Positions 8,355 through 17,412 of a stretch of 64,000 nt of DNA are shown here, in pieces. The notes under the pieces were generated by a model, which saw nothing but the letters and a program-made list of their open reading frames with translations, did no database searches and was not told the DNA's origin. The DNA comes from Caldicellulosiruptor obsidiansis OB47 (GTDB taxonomy: Bacteria; Bacillota; Thermoanaerobacteria; Caldicellulosiruptorales; Caldicellulosiruptoraceae). A program made the translations under genes and the position numbers. Where the stretch lies: assembly GCF_000145215.1 (NCBI RefSeq), contig NC_014392.1, positions 248,001 through 312,000 of the forward strand. The letters run 5' to 3'. How positions within the stretch are numbered: position 1 is the first letter of the stretch; each line of letters opens with the position of its first letter.

Positions 8355-10241
8355 ATGAGTGAAAGACAGTCTACATCATCTACAATGAATATTCAAAGAC
8401 CAAGAAGACGTGGACCTGGCGGACCTATGGGACCGGCTTTTGTTGGTGAAAAGCCCAAAGATTTTAAGACTGCTATGAAAAAGCTTATAAGGTATCTATC
8501 TTCTTATAAGTTGTCATTAACAGCAGTAATAGTACTTGCAATGCTGTCTGCTGCCTTTTCGATTGCTGGACCTAAGATTCTTAGCAAAGCTATAACAAAG
8601 ATATTCGAAGGACTTATGAGCAAAGTAAGCGGTACAGGCAGTGGTATTGACTTTGAATATGTTGGGAAAATCATTTTAATTTTGCTGGGTCTTTATATAG
8701 TAAGTGCTATTTTTGGCTATCTACAGGGCTGGATTATGTCGGGGATTTCTATGAAGCTCACATACAGGCTCAGAAAAGAGATTTCACAGAAAATTAACAG
8801 GCTTCCACTGAAATATTTTGAAAGTACAAATCAGGGTGAGATACTGTCAAGAATCACAAACGATGTTGATACACTCACACAGACGTTAAATCAGAGCCTC
8901 ACACAGGTAATAACCTCAACAACCTTAGTCATTGGTGCGCTTGTTATGATGCTGAGCATAAATCTTTTGATGACAGTGGTTGCTTTGCTTATAATTCCTC
9001 TTTCTTTTTCGGTTGTTATGTTAATTATTAGCAAATCACAGAAGTTTTTCATGCAGCAACAAGAGTATTTAGGGCATGTCAATGGTCAGGTTGAAGAAGC
9101 ATATGGCGGGCATATTGTAATAAAGGCATTTAATGCTGAAAGAAAGACTATTGAAAAATTTAATATTTACAATGAAAAGCTTTATAACGCTGCATGGAAA
9201 TCACAGTTTTTGACAGGTGTTATGATGCCGCTCATGAACATCATAGGGAATCTTGGATATGTTGTTGTGACTGTCTTGGGAAGTTACCTGACAATAAAAA
9301 GAACAATTGAGGTTGGAGATATTCAAGCCTTTATTCAGTATATAAGATCATTTACACAGCCAATTGCCCAGATTGCTAACATTTCAAACATCTTGCAGCA
9401 AACAGCCGCTTGTAGCGAGAGAGTGTTTGAATTCTTAGAAGAAGAGGAAGAGGTGCCAGATACACCAAATCCAGAGATTAATCTTGAAAGCATAAAAGGA
9501 GATGTAGAGTTTAGAAACGTCAGGTTTGGTTACAGACCTGACAGAATTGTTATTAAAAATTTCTCGGCAAGAGTGAATGCAGGACAGAAAATTGCTATTG
9601 TTGGACCAACTGGTGCTGGTAAGACAACTATTGTTAAGCTTTTGATGAGATATTATGATGTCAACGATGGTGCAATTTTGATAGATGGACATGACATAAG
9701 AGAGTTCAATCGTAATGATTTGAGATCCCTTTTTGGTATGGTTTTACAAGATACATGGCTTTACAATGGTACTATAAAAGATAATATACGCTATGGGAAA
9801 CCAGATGCAACAGATGAAGAGGTTATAAGAGCTGCAAAACTTGCACATGCAGACCATTTTATAAGAACACTGCCTCAGGGTTATGATACTGTATTAAATG
9901 AGGAGACCACAAATATTTCTCAAGGTCAAAAACAGCTTTTGACAATTGCACGGGCAATCTTAAAAGATCCGAAGATTTTGATTCTTGACGAAGCAACAAG
10001 TTCTGTTGATACTTTGACGGAGATTCAGATTCAAAAAGCAATGGATAATCTTATGAAAGGCAGAACATCATTTATAATAGCGCACAGGCTTTCAACAATA
10101 AGAAATGCAGACCTCATTTTGGTCATGGACCATGGCGACATTGTTGAGCAAGGCACACATAAAGAGCTTTTGCGCAAAGGTGGATTTTACGCTCAGCTTT
10201 ACTATAGCCAGTTTGAAAAGGAAGAAGAGCTTGCAGGATAA
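8355..10241 (+). CDS. ABC exporter subunit 2 (transmembrane domain fused to ATPase)
   Basis: This 628-residue half-transporter is the partner of the 3887-6148 gene. A proline/glycine/arginine-rich cytoplasmic N-terminus (RPRRRGPGGPMGPAF) is followed by six helices. The ATPase domain has Walker A GPTGAGKTT (about 415), a family-typical signature ISQGQKQLL (about 521), Walker B ILILDEATSSVD (about 541) and the switch histidine in FIIAHRLST (about 576). All catalytic residues are present, so this half can hydrolyse ATP while subunit 1 has a changed switch residue. The upstream frame is closed by TGA at 8337, so translation must start locally at ATG 8355. The ribosome site (CAGGAAC) is weak, possibly because the IS element replaced the native leader. 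Confidence 0.88.
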   Translation: MSERQSTSSTMNIQRPRRRGPGGPMGPAFVGEKPKDFKTAMKKLIRYLSSYKLSLTAVIVLAMLSAAFSIAGPKILSKAITKIFEGLMSKVSGTGSGIDFEYVGKIILILLGLYIVSAIFGYLQGWIMSGISMKLTYRLRKEISQKINRLPLKYFESTNQGEILSRITNDVDTLTQTLNQSLTQVITSTTLVIGALVMMLSINLLMTVVALLIIPLSFSVVMLIISKSQKFFMQQQEYLGHVNGQVEEAYGGHIVIKAFNAERKTIEKFNIYNEKLYNAAWKSQFLTGVMMPLMNIIGNLGYVVVTVLGSYLTIKRTIEVGDIQAFIQYIRSFTQPIAQIANISNILQQTAACSERVFEFLEEEEEVPDTPNPEINLESIKGDVEFRNVRFGYRPDRIVIKNFSARVNAGQKIAIVGPTGAGKTTIVKLLMRYYDVNDGAILIDGHDIREFNRNDLRSLFGMVLQDTWLYNGTIKDNIRYGKPDATDEEVIRAAKLAHADHFIRTLPQGYDTVLNEETTNISQGQKQLLTIARAILKDPKILILDEATSSVDTLTEIQIQKAMDNLMKGRTSFIIAHRLSTIRNADLILVMDHGDIVEQGTHKELLRKGGFYAQLYYSQFEKEEELAG

Positions 10242-10265
10242 AAACGAATTTTCTTCAAAAACTAA

Positions 10266-10303
10266 AGAGCCCCGGAGCAATAGATTTCCGGGGCCTTTTT
10301 TAT
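10266..10303. terminator. Intrinsic terminator between convergent genes
   Basis: GCCCCGGA and TCCGGGGC form a strong stem around an AGCAATAGATT loop, followed by a T run (10295 onward). It ends the ABC exporter transcript and overlaps the end of the opposing chemoreceptor gene. Confidence 0.85.
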
Positions 10304-11598
10304 CTTATCTTGTATTTTTTAAGTTTCTTTTCAAGCTCATCAACAAGTTTTTGAAGTGACTGTGCAGAGTATTTCATCTCATTTATAGAATTTAACTGAT
10401 TTTCAACAGTTGCTGCAACTTCCTGTGATGCTGCAGCTGTCTCCTCAGATACAGATGATATACTTTCAATTGCTTTGATAACTGCATTTCTTGCATCTTC
10501 CATTCTGACAAGAGCATCCTTAACAATATAAGTTTTTTCAACAATTGCATTTATCTCATCAGAAATTTTTGCAAATGACTGTTGAGACTCAATAACAGCA
10601 TCTTTTTGACCAAACGCAGCAGATTTTATTTCGTCTATTATTTTGATTGTATTTTCGGTTTCGCCAAGTATAACATCAACAATTGAATTGATTTCATCTG
10701 CAGCTTTTTTGCTCTGGTCAGCAAGTTTTCTTACCTCATCTGCAACAACTGCAAATCCTCTGCCAGCTTCACCTGCTCTTGCTGCTTCAATTGCAGCGTT
10801 GAGTGCTAAAAGGTTTGTCTGCTCAGCAATAGTGTTTATCACTTCAACAAAGTTTGAGATATTTTTAATTCTTTCTATGAATGAAGTAATAGTATTTATA
10901 ACATTTTCAGCAGTGGTCACAGCAATTTCAGCCTTTTCACGAAGTGCACTCATCTTTTCTATTCCTTCTTTGTTAAGGCTATCTATTTTGTTAGCTTCGT
11001 CAATCACAGCATTATAACTTTCAGAAACAGCATTTATCTGTTCAGAAAGGTTATTTACAAGCAGAACACCATGCTGTGCCTCTTCAGCTTGCTGGGAAGC
11101 ACCTTTTGCGATCTCCTCAATGGTCTTTGCGATCTCTTCAATTGCAGCAGCAGCTTCCTCAGACGTCTTTGTGACCTTTTTAGATGCACCTACAATTGCG
11201 TTTGACAGGTCAAAAAAGCTTTCAATCAATGTCTTTATATCCGAAAGAACAATGTTTACGCTTGATGCAACTCTCTGGATATTACCAAATTCTTTTGATG
11301 AAATAAGTTTGCTGTAATCTCCGTTTTTGATTTTTTCGAGAACATCTTCAAGTTTTGTAATCATTTTGTTCATCTCATACCTGATCATGAAAGCTGTAAG
11401 TGAAAGTGTTAGGATAAATGTGATTGTGGCGACCAAGATAGAGTATAACTTGAATTTTGGTGGCATAGCAATTCCGAGCAAAATGTCAAGTACAATTATA
11501 AATGCAACTGCTACATATGTAAGACTTAAAACTCCTTTTTTGACAACACCATTTTGTTGGTTTTTTGGTGGCATTAATTTTTCACTCCTTTTACCCAA
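10300..11598 (-). CDS. Methyl-accepting chemotaxis protein with minimal sensory loop
   Basis: The 432-residue protein has two closely spaced membrane helices ([20 protein letters not shown] and [20 protein letters not shown]) with only a few residues between them. A HAMP segment ([18 protein letters not shown]), long coiled coils and the conserved signalling hairpin tip [20 protein letters not shown] follow. It relays to CheW/CheA. With no extracellular ligand-binding domain it may sense through the membrane, a partner protein or cytoplasmic state. No che genes are nearby. It is transcribed convergently with the exporter and divergently from murA. Confidence 0.9.
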   Translation of the reverse strand: MGKRSEKLMPPKNQQNGVVKKGVLSLTYVAVAFIIVLDILLGIAMPPKFKLYSILVATITFILTLSLTAFMIRYEMNKMITKLEDVLEKIKNGDYSKLISSKEFGNIQRVASSVNIVLSDIKTLIESFFDLSNAIVGASKKVTKTSEEAAAAIEEIAKTIEEIAKGASQQAEEAQHGVLLVNNLSEQINAVSESYNAVIDEANKIDSLNKEGIEKMSALREKAEIAVTTAENVINTITSFIERIKNISNFVEVINTIAEQTNLLALNAAIEAARAGEAGRGFAVVADEVRKLADQSKKAADEINSIVDVILGETENTIKIIDEIKSAAFGQKDAVIESQQSFAKISDEINAIVEKTYIVKDALVRMEDARNAVIKAIESISSVSEETAAASQEVAATVENQLNSINEMKYSAQSLQKLVDELEKKLKKYKIR

Positions 11599-11762
11599 AA
11601 ATTTCTTTAGTTATTTCTATTATAATACAAGATGTGCCCTTTTTGCTAATATTTCTTTTAAAAAATATGTCTAAAAATTATACAAAACTTTTTGTCTAAA
11701 GCCACAAAAAGATTTCAATACTACTATAATAAGCAAAATTTTAGGACGGAGAAGAAAGACAA

Positions 11763-13007
11763 ATGTCGAAGTTTGTAATAGAAGGTGCAAATAAGATTTC
11801 AGGATGTATAAAGGTTCACAGTTCAAAAAATGCAATACTGCCACTTTTGGCTGCATCCTTGCTGTCAAGTGAACCGATTGAAATTTTAGATCTCCCTTTA
11901 CTGGAAGACATCAAAGTGCTTTTGCAGATTCTTTCCCACTGCGGGTGCGATGTAAAGATTGAAGGTAACAAACTGCAAATCACTCCTGATATCAAAAACG
12001 GGGATATAGATGTAGATGGGGTGAACAAACTCAGAGCCTCAATACTCCTGTTAGGAAGCCTTATCGCCCAGGGGAAAAAAGTTGTAATTGGAATGCCGGG
12101 TGGGTGCAATATCGGCACACGCCCAATTGACCTTCATGTAAAAGGGCTTTCCCAGCTTGGTGCAGAGATTAAACTCAATCAGGGTTACATTGAAGCGAAA
12201 GTTAAAAAATTAAAAGGTGCAAAAGTGTATCTGGATTTTCCGTCTGTTGGAGCAACAGAAAATATCATGATAGCAGCCGTTTTAGCAGAGGGTGAGACCA
12301 TAATAGAAAATGCTGCGACTGAACCTGAGGTTGTATGTCTTGCAAATTTCTTAAACTCAATGGGTGCAAAAGTGATGGGTGCCGGCACTGATACAATCAT
12401 AATTTTGGGAGTAAAAAAGCTTTCAGGCTGCTCATTCATTCCAATTCCAGACAGGATTGAAGCGGGAACGTACATGGCAATGGCTGCAATGTGTGGTGGT
12501 GAGCTTGAACTTACAAATGTAATTTGTGAGCATATAAGACCTGTTATTGCCAAGTTCAAAGAGAGTGGCGTGAAGATCTATGAAGGGGAAAATACTGTAC
12601 GCGTTGAGGCACCGGACAGGATTTTAGCAACAGACATAAAAACCCTGCCTTACCCTGGCTTTCCAACGGATATGCAGGCGCCCATGATGAGTATGCTAAG
12701 TATAGCAAAAGGTACAAGCGTTGTTATTGAAACAATATTTGAAAACAGATTCCTCCATGTTGGTGAACTTGTCAAGATGGGCGCAAATATAAAAGTTGAG
12801 GGGAGAGTAGCAGTAATTGAGGGGGTTAAAAAACTAAAAGGCGCAAAGGTTGAGGCAAAAGATTTGCGAGGTGGTGCTGCACTTGTTTTGGCAGCGCTTG
12901 CTGCAGAAGGAGTAACTGAAATTGATGGAGCTTGTCACATCGATAGAGGATATTTTGAATTTGAGAAAAATATAACAAGCCTTGGCGGGAAAATAAAAAG
13001 AGTGTGA
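11763..13007 (+). CDS. murA: UDP-N-acetylglucosamine 1-carboxyvinyltransferase (MurA)
   Basis: The 414-residue enzyme transfers enolpyruvate from PEP to UDP-GlcNAc, the first committed step of peptidoglycan synthesis in the cytoplasm. Diagnostic segments are SSKNAILPLLAASLL with the substrate-binding lysine-asparagine pair, the active-site cysteine loop GGCNIGTRPIDLH (about residue 118, the fosfomycin target), and DLRGGAALVLAALAAEG near the end. Length is normal. A TATAAT hexamer lies at 11725-11730, 33 bases before the start, with no clear -35. Firmicutes often carry two MurA paralogues and this window cannot tell which one this is. It appears monocistronic, as a hairpin follows the stop. 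Confidence 0.95.
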   Translation: MSKFVIEGANKISGCIKVHSSKNAILPLLAASLLSSEPIEILDLPLLEDIKVLLQILSHCGCDVKIEGNKLQITPDIKNGDIDVDGVNKLRASILLLGSLIAQGKKVVIGMPGGCNIGTRPIDLHVKGLSQLGAEIKLNQGYIEAKVKKLKGAKVYLDFPSVGATENIMIAAVLAEGETIIENAATEPEVVCLANFLNSMGAKVMGAGTDTIIILGVKKLSGCSFIPIPDRIEAGTYMAMAAMCGGELELTNVICEHIRPVIAKFKESGVKIYEGENTVRVEAPDRILATDIKTLPYPGFPTDMQAPMMSMLSIAKGTSVVIETIFENRFLHVGELVKMGANIKVEGRVAVIEGVKKLKGAKVEAKDLRGGAALVLAALAAEGVTEIDGACHIDRGYFEFEKNITSLGGKIKRV

Positions 13008-13030
13008 GAAGGGGGTTTTTCTCTCACACT
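13002..13030 (+). terminator. Hairpin after murA
   Basis: GTGTGAGAA and TTCTCTCACAC form a stem around a G/T-rich loop, starting at the last codons of murA. There is no T run on the 3' side, so termination strength is uncertain. Confidence 0.5.
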
Positions 13031-13082
13031 GCTGAAAAGTTGTGGTATAATTAAGTTAAAAAGCTTGTTTTGATGAAAGAAA

Positions 13083-13511
13083 ATGAATAGAAATAAAATG
13101 CCAATTATACTCAGAGCACATCATCTTTTATGTTTTCTGGGCTTTAGAGGAGCAGGGTATAGCAAGGAGTTTGTTGAAAATTTTGAAAGAGTTTATAAAA
13201 GCGTTTATCTTGAAAATTTACCTATAAAGATTGTGTCATTTCCAGATGAAATTTGCAGGTGCTGCCCAAACTTAGCTGCTACAGAGTGCAAGTTTGAACA
13301 GAAGGTCAAAAAGTATGATGCAAAAGTAGTTGAGCTTTTAAAGTTCTATGGGCTTTCTGATTTAGAAAATGTGCTGCCTTCTGAGGCTTACAGTGCTTTG
13401 AAAAAGGTTTTGCCACACCAGCTTGAGAGTATCTGCCGAACATGTGAATGGTTTGCCCTTGGTTTTTGCAAAGAAAGCTTTTATAGAAAGGACTTGTGGA
13501 AAAATGGATGA
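13083..13511 (+). CDS. DUF1284 cysteine-rich protein
   Basis: The 142-residue protein matches the DUF1284 family, recognised by the start LRAHHLLCFLGFRGAGYS and by paired cysteine groups: CRCCPNL with a further C at TECKF, and CRTCEWFALGFC at the C-terminus. The cysteines suggest a metal or iron-sulfur site; the function is unknown. Its stop overlaps the birA start by 7 bases, so the two are translationally coupled at the head of the biotin/folate run. Confidence 0.8.
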   Translation: MNRNKMPIILRAHHLLCFLGFRGAGYSKEFVENFERVYKSVYLENLPIKIVSFPDEICRCCPNLAATECKFEQKVKKYDAKVVELLKFYGLSDLENVLPSEAYSALKKVLPHQLESICRTCEWFALGFCKESFYRKDLWKNG

Positions 13512-14448
13512 AAAGGACATCTGTATATTAAAAAAGCTGTATGAAAATGAGTATATTTCAGGTGAGGAACTTGCCTCTTTACTACATGTTAGCCGGATGG
13601 CAATAAACAAGAGAATAAAATCGTTGCGAGCTCTGGGCTACAGGATTGAGTCTGCCAAGAAGAAAGGATATATGCTTGTGGACAAAGATGTGATAAGAAT
13701 TTGGGAGATAGAAGGGTACATCCAATCTTCAAACCTTTTTAAAGAGTTTATATATCTTAACGAAGTGGACTCAACAAATGCGTATGTAAAACAAAACCAG
13801 CAGTATCTTCCAAACGCTACAGTTGTGTATGCTGAGAGGCAGACCCAGGGAAGAGGCAGATTTTCACGCAGGTGGGTGGACCTTGACAAGGGCATAAAAA
13901 TGTCTATATTATTGAAGCTTCTTTTGCTGGATTTAGAAAAGATTGTCCCGTTTACACTTTTCACCGGGCTTGTGATAAACAGGGTTTTGAGAAAACATGG
14001 AGTTGAGAGTTTTATAAAATGGTCAAACGATATATATTTGAACGGCAAAAAAGTTTGTGGTATTTTGTCAGAGCTTTCAGGTGAGGTTGAGGGGTTTGGC
14101 AGTATTATAATTGGTATAGGAATCAATGTCAATGCAAAAAGTGTGCCAGAGGAAATAAAAGACATTGCAACAACCTTGAAAGCTGAGACATTACATGATT
14201 TTGACAGAACAAGGTTAATAATTGACATTTTAAAAGAATTTGAAAGAGAGCTTTCCAACTTTGAGAAGTATGGGTTTTCGTATTTCAGGGATGAATATAA
14301 AAGCTTTTGCATAAATCTTGGAAAAGAGATTTTGGTAAATGGTGAGAGGATGCTTTGCAAAGACATTGGCAAAAATGGGGAGCTTGTATGTGAAAAAGAT
14401 GGGAAGATAGTAGAGATTTCAAGTGGAGAGGTTACCATAAGATTTTAA
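13505..14448 (+). CDS. birA: Biotin-protein ligase / biotin operon repressor BirA
   Basis: The ATG at 13505, inside the end of the DUF1284 gene, gives a 314-residue bifunctional BirA; the frame is open further upstream but those residues do not belong to the family. An N-terminal winged helix (YISGEELASLLHVSRMAINKR, residues ~14-35) would bind the biotin operator. The ligase domain has the biotinyl-AMP loop QTQGRGRFSRRW, IKWSNDIYLNGKKVCG and GIGINVN, and a C-terminal SH3-like domain follows. It activates biotin and attaches it to the biotin carboxyl carrier of acyl-CoA carboxylases. It is followed 16 bases later by folP. Confidence 0.93.
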
Positions 14449-14464
14449 AAGGGGATGATAAAAC

Positions 14465-15589
14465 TTGAGGTTGATTTCAAAAGATGCAAATTTAAAAAGG
14501 ATTTTGTATCAAAAAGGTTTTGATGAAAAAGACATTTTGGAATTTGAAAAAAAAGCAAACTCAATAATCTTAAGATTTGATGATGTGAAAAATCCATCAA
14601 GGTTTGTCCAGCTTCTTTCAAACCTTGGTTATTTTACAATCACAAACGGCAATATATGCTTTGCAACAACATCACTTTACAACTTTGAAAAGACAAGATG
14701 TATTTTAGCTGAGGCAGGGATAGATTGCAATTTTGATGGAGATTTTACCATTTCGCAAAGGTGCTTACTGGCAAAAGATAAGCAAATAAGTCTTTTGAAG
14801 ACAAATGTTATGGGGATTATAAACGTTACACCTGACTCGTTTTATGAGGGTTCAAGAGTCCAGGTTGATAAAGTGACTCAGAGAGCACTGCAGATGATTC
14901 AAGATGGTGCAGATGTCATTGATATTGGAGGTGAGTCGACAAGACCTTTTTCAGACCCGGTTTGTGAGGAAGAAGAACTAAAAAGGGTAATTCCTGCAAT
15001 TGAAGCGATAAGAAAAGTGGATAAGAACATTCCAATTTCGATTGATACATACAAGAGCAGGGTGGCTCAAAAAGCGATAGAAGCCGGTGCTGACATTATA
15101 AATGATATCAGCGGCGGGACGTTTGACAAAGACATGTTTTACGTGGCAGCACAGTATAATGTTCCTATCATAATTATGCACATCAAAGGCACGCCAAAGG
15201 ATATGCAGAAAAATCCTTACTATGAAGATGTGATTGAAGAGATTTTACAGTTTTTTGAGGAAAGGATTGAACAGGCGCTAAAAGCTGGTGTAAAACTTGA
15301 AAACATCATTTTGGACCCTGGCATTGGCTTTGGGAAAAGACCTGAGGACAATTTGGAAATACTGCGAAGGTGTGAAGAGTTCAAGGTTTTAGGAAGACCA
15401 ATTTTGATTGGGGCATCCAGAAAATCGGTGATTGGTTATGTGCTTGGTAATCTTGGACCTGAGGAGAGACTGGAAGGTACTGTTGCTGTCTCTGTAATAT
15501 GTGCTCAGAAGAAGATTGAATTTGTTAGAGTACATGATGTAAAAGAAAACAAAAGAGCTATCTTGATGACACAGGCAATATTTTGCTGA
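14465..15589 (+). CDS. folP: Dihydropteroate synthase FolP with N-terminal extension
   Basis: This 374-residue protein condenses 6-hydroxymethyl-dihydropterin pyrophosphate with p-aminobenzoate. The catalytic TIM barrel begins near residue 115 with MGIINVTPDSFYEGSR. It continues with DVIDIGGESTRPF, ISIDTYKSRVAQKAIEAGAD, IIIMHIKGTPKDM, ILDPGIGFGKRPEDNLE and IGASRKSVIG, so all signature loops are present. The first ~110 residues are an extension characteristic of clostridial FolP proteins, of unknown role. TTG 14465 is the best start behind GGGGATGA. folK follows two genes later, and the small DUF3006 gene lies between. Confidence 0.94.
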   Translation: MRLISKDANLKRILYQKGFDEKDILEFEKKANSIILRFDDVKNPSRFVQLLSNLGYFTITNGNICFATTSLYNFEKTRCILAEAGIDCNFDGDFTISQRCLLAKDKQISLLKTNVMGIINVTPDSFYEGSRVQVDKVTQRALQMIQDGADVIDIGGESTRPFSDPVCEEEELKRVIPAIEAIRKVDKNIPISIDTYKSRVAQKAIEAGADIINDISGGTFDKDMFYVAAQYNVPIIIMHIKGTPKDMQKNPYYEDVIEEILQFFEERIEQALKAGVKLENIILDPGIGFGKRPEDNLEILRRCEEFKVLGRPILIGASRKSVIGYVLGNLGPEERLEGTVAVSVICAQKKIEFVRVHDVKENKRAILMTQAIFC

Positions 15590-15622
15590 GACAAAACTTT
15601 TTTAAAAAAGAGGTGTTATATA

Positions 15623-15835
15623 GTGACCAAAAAAGCTATTATAGACAGGTTTGAAGGTGACTTTGCTATTATTGAGCTTCAAAACAGGAAGATGGTAAGT
15701 GTTCCAAGAGAGATTTTACCTGAGTGTGCAAAAGAGGGCGATGTGATTTTGATTTCAGTAGATGATAAGGAAACTCAGAAGAGAAATGAAAGTATAAGAA
15801 ATCTTTTTGAAAGTTTGAAGGAAGAGGGTGAATGA
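15623..15835 (+). CDS. DUF3006 small protein
   Basis: A 70-residue protein from GTG 15623 behind AGAGGTG. The sequence ... IIDRFEGDFAIIELQNRKM followed by a short acidic stretch with DVILISVDD is typical of the DUF3006 family, small all-beta proteins of unknown function common in Firmicutes. It lies in an unbroken run between folP and folK (6 bases before the latter), so it is co-transcribed with folate genes, though the family is not known to act in folate synthesis. Confidence 0.75.
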   Translation: MTKKAIIDRFEGDFAIIELQNRKMVSVPREILPECAKEGDVILISVDDKETQKRNESIRNLFESLKEEGE

Positions 15836-15841
15836 TAGAAT

Positions 15842-16303
15842 ATGGCTGAAAATGTTGTATTTTTAGGACTTGGGAGTAATCTTGGTGATAGAGGTGAGAA
15901 TATAAAAAAAGCAATTGAGCACCTGAAAGATAAGATAAGAATTGAAAAAGTTTCGAGTATAATTGAGACAGAACCATATGGATTTGTAGATCAGCCAAAG
16001 TTTTTAAACTGTGTTTTAAAAGGCACAACGGTACTTTCACCGCTTGAACTTCTTGAGTTTGTGCTTGATATAGAAAATAAAATGGGGAGAAAAAGGCTTT
16101 TTAAATGGGGACCGAGAAACATCGATATTGATATTCTTTTTTATGATGACTGTGTCATAGACACAGAAAATCTCAAAATCCCCCATCCAGAACTTCACAA
16201 AAGACTATTTGTACTTGAGCCTCTTTGCGAAATTGAAAAGGATTTTGTCCATCCGGTGCTGAAAAAGAGCGTGTATGAGCTTTACACTCAGCTAATTTCT
16301 TAA
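15842..16303 (+). CDS. folK: 2-amino-4-hydroxy-6-hydroxymethyldihydropteridine pyrophosphokinase FolK
   Basis: The 153-residue enzyme transfers pyrophosphate from ATP to hydroxymethyl-dihydropterin, making the substrate of FolP. Motifs: FLGLGSNLGDRGENIKKA at the start, the pterin loop ETEPYGFVDQPKFLNCV, the metal-binding GPRNIDIDILFYDD and PHPELHKRLFVLEPL. Length is typical of monofunctional FolK. A folB gene usually seen in this order is absent here. Confidence 0.94.
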   Translation: MAENVVFLGLGSNLGDRGENIKKAIEHLKDKIRIEKVSSIIETEPYGFVDQPKFLNCVLKGTTVLSPLELLEFVLDIENKMGRKRLFKWGPRNIDIDILFYDDCVIDTENLKIPHPELHKRLFVLEPLCEIEKDFVHPVLKKSVYELYTQLIS

Positions 16304-16321
16304 AGAAAGGAATGATAAAAA

Positions 16322-17116
16322 GTGGGGAATTCACCTTTTCTTTCGATAACTGAGTTTGAAGGCAAAAATGTGGTGGTAACAGGCGCTGCCCAGGGAATTG
16401 GTCTTGTCACAGCACTTTCTTTTCTGGAAAATGGGGCGAAAGTGTTTGCTATTGACAAAGACAGAGAAGCGATTGAAGATGCTTCTCAGGACTTTTTTGA
16501 TAAGTTCAAAGACAGGATAACCTTTTTTGAGTGTGACTTGGCAGACGCAAAAGAGATTGAGCTTGTCTGCCAGAAGATTGGTGATGTTGCTGGCAAAATA
16601 GATGTTCTTGTCAACAATGCAGGCATAGGCTCAACAAAGTGGATTGAAGAAAGAAGCGTTGATGAGTGGGATGAAGTTATAAATGTTAACTTGAGAGCGC
16701 CATATTTAATGGTAAAATTTCTTCTGCCGTACTTAAAAGAAGGTGCTTCTATTGTAAACATAGCATCGACAAGAGCTTTGATGTCTGAGCCAAACACAGA
16801 GCCATATTCAGCGTCAAAAGGCGGTATACTTGCACTTACACACTCTTTAGCAATTTCACTATCTTCCAGAAAAATTAGGGTAAATGCCATAAGTCCGGGG
16901 TGGATAGAGACATCAAGGTACAAGAAAAGAAAATACCGCCGAGAACCAGAACTGCGCGAAGTTGACCATCTTCAGCATCCGGCAGGAAGGGTGGGTGTCC
17001 CCGAAGACATTGCAAACGCCATCTTGTTTTTGTCATCTGAGAAAAGCTCATTTATAACAGGCACAAATCTAATTGTTGACGGTGGTATGACAGTTAAAAT
17101 GATTTATGAGGAGTAA
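16322..17116 (+). CDS. Short-chain dehydrogenase/reductase
   Basis: The 264-residue Rossmann-fold oxidoreductase has the cofactor motif VVTGAAQGIGLVTALSF (aspartate at the end of beta-2, AIDKD, which favours NAD(H)), VLVNNAGIGS, the catalytic serine in NIASTRALM and the YSASKGG tyrosine-lysine pair. The C-terminal LIVDGGMTVKM is family-typical. Start GTG 16322 follows GAAAGGAATGAT. A role in folate or pterin metabolism is possible from position (18 bases after folK) but cannot be read from the sequence; the substrate is unknown. Confidence 0.88.
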   Translation: MGNSPFLSITEFEGKNVVVTGAAQGIGLVTALSFLENGAKVFAIDKDREAIEDASQDFFDKFKDRITFFECDLADAKEIELVCQKIGDVAGKIDVLVNNAGIGSTKWIEERSVDEWDEVINVNLRAPYLMVKFLLPYLKEGASIVNIASTRALMSEPNTEPYSASKGGILALTHSLAISLSSRKIRVNAISPGWIETSRYKKRKYRREPELREVDHLQHPAGRVGVPEDIANAILFLSSEKSSFITGTNLIVDGGMTVKMIYEE

Positions 17117-17387
17117 AAAATATCAAAAAGAAGGTGTGCCAAAACTGATTGTTGAGGTGCTCTTGCCTTCGAGTGTTTCTGTTGACTATATAAAAAAGAT
17201 GCAGCTTTACAGCTACTTTGGTGTTTGCGAGTACTGGATTGTAAGTCCGCGTAACAAATCTCTCCGGGTTTTCGTTTTAGATAATGGAGTATATATACAA
17301 TATGCTACCCTGTCTCAAAAAGGGATTATAAAGTCAGCTGTATTTGAAAACCTGGAATTTGACATAGAGAATGTGTTCAATTTCTAA
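17106..17387 (+). pseudogene. Uma2-family nuclease-like remnant (C-terminal half)
   Basis: The 93 codons resemble the second half of Uma2/DUF820 proteins, PD-(D/E)xK-fold endonuclease relatives of ~190 residues: KLIVEVLLPSSVSVDYIKKMQLYSYFGVCEYWIVSP. VEVL.PS and the K...Y...GV.EYWIV pattern are the family core. The N-terminal half, including the first acidic residue, is absent and the frame begins inside the SDR gene (11-base overlap). It is more likely a relic than a working gene, although it could be translated. Confidence 0.6.
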
Positions 17388-17412
17388 AAATAAAAAAGAG
17401 AGGCTTTAAAAT

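Noticed and set aside
13638..14438. Long minus-strand reading frame of 266 codons
   Set aside because: It lies entirely opposite birA, whose motifs are clear; the frame has Ser/Phe/Ile-rich shadow composition and no ribosome site.
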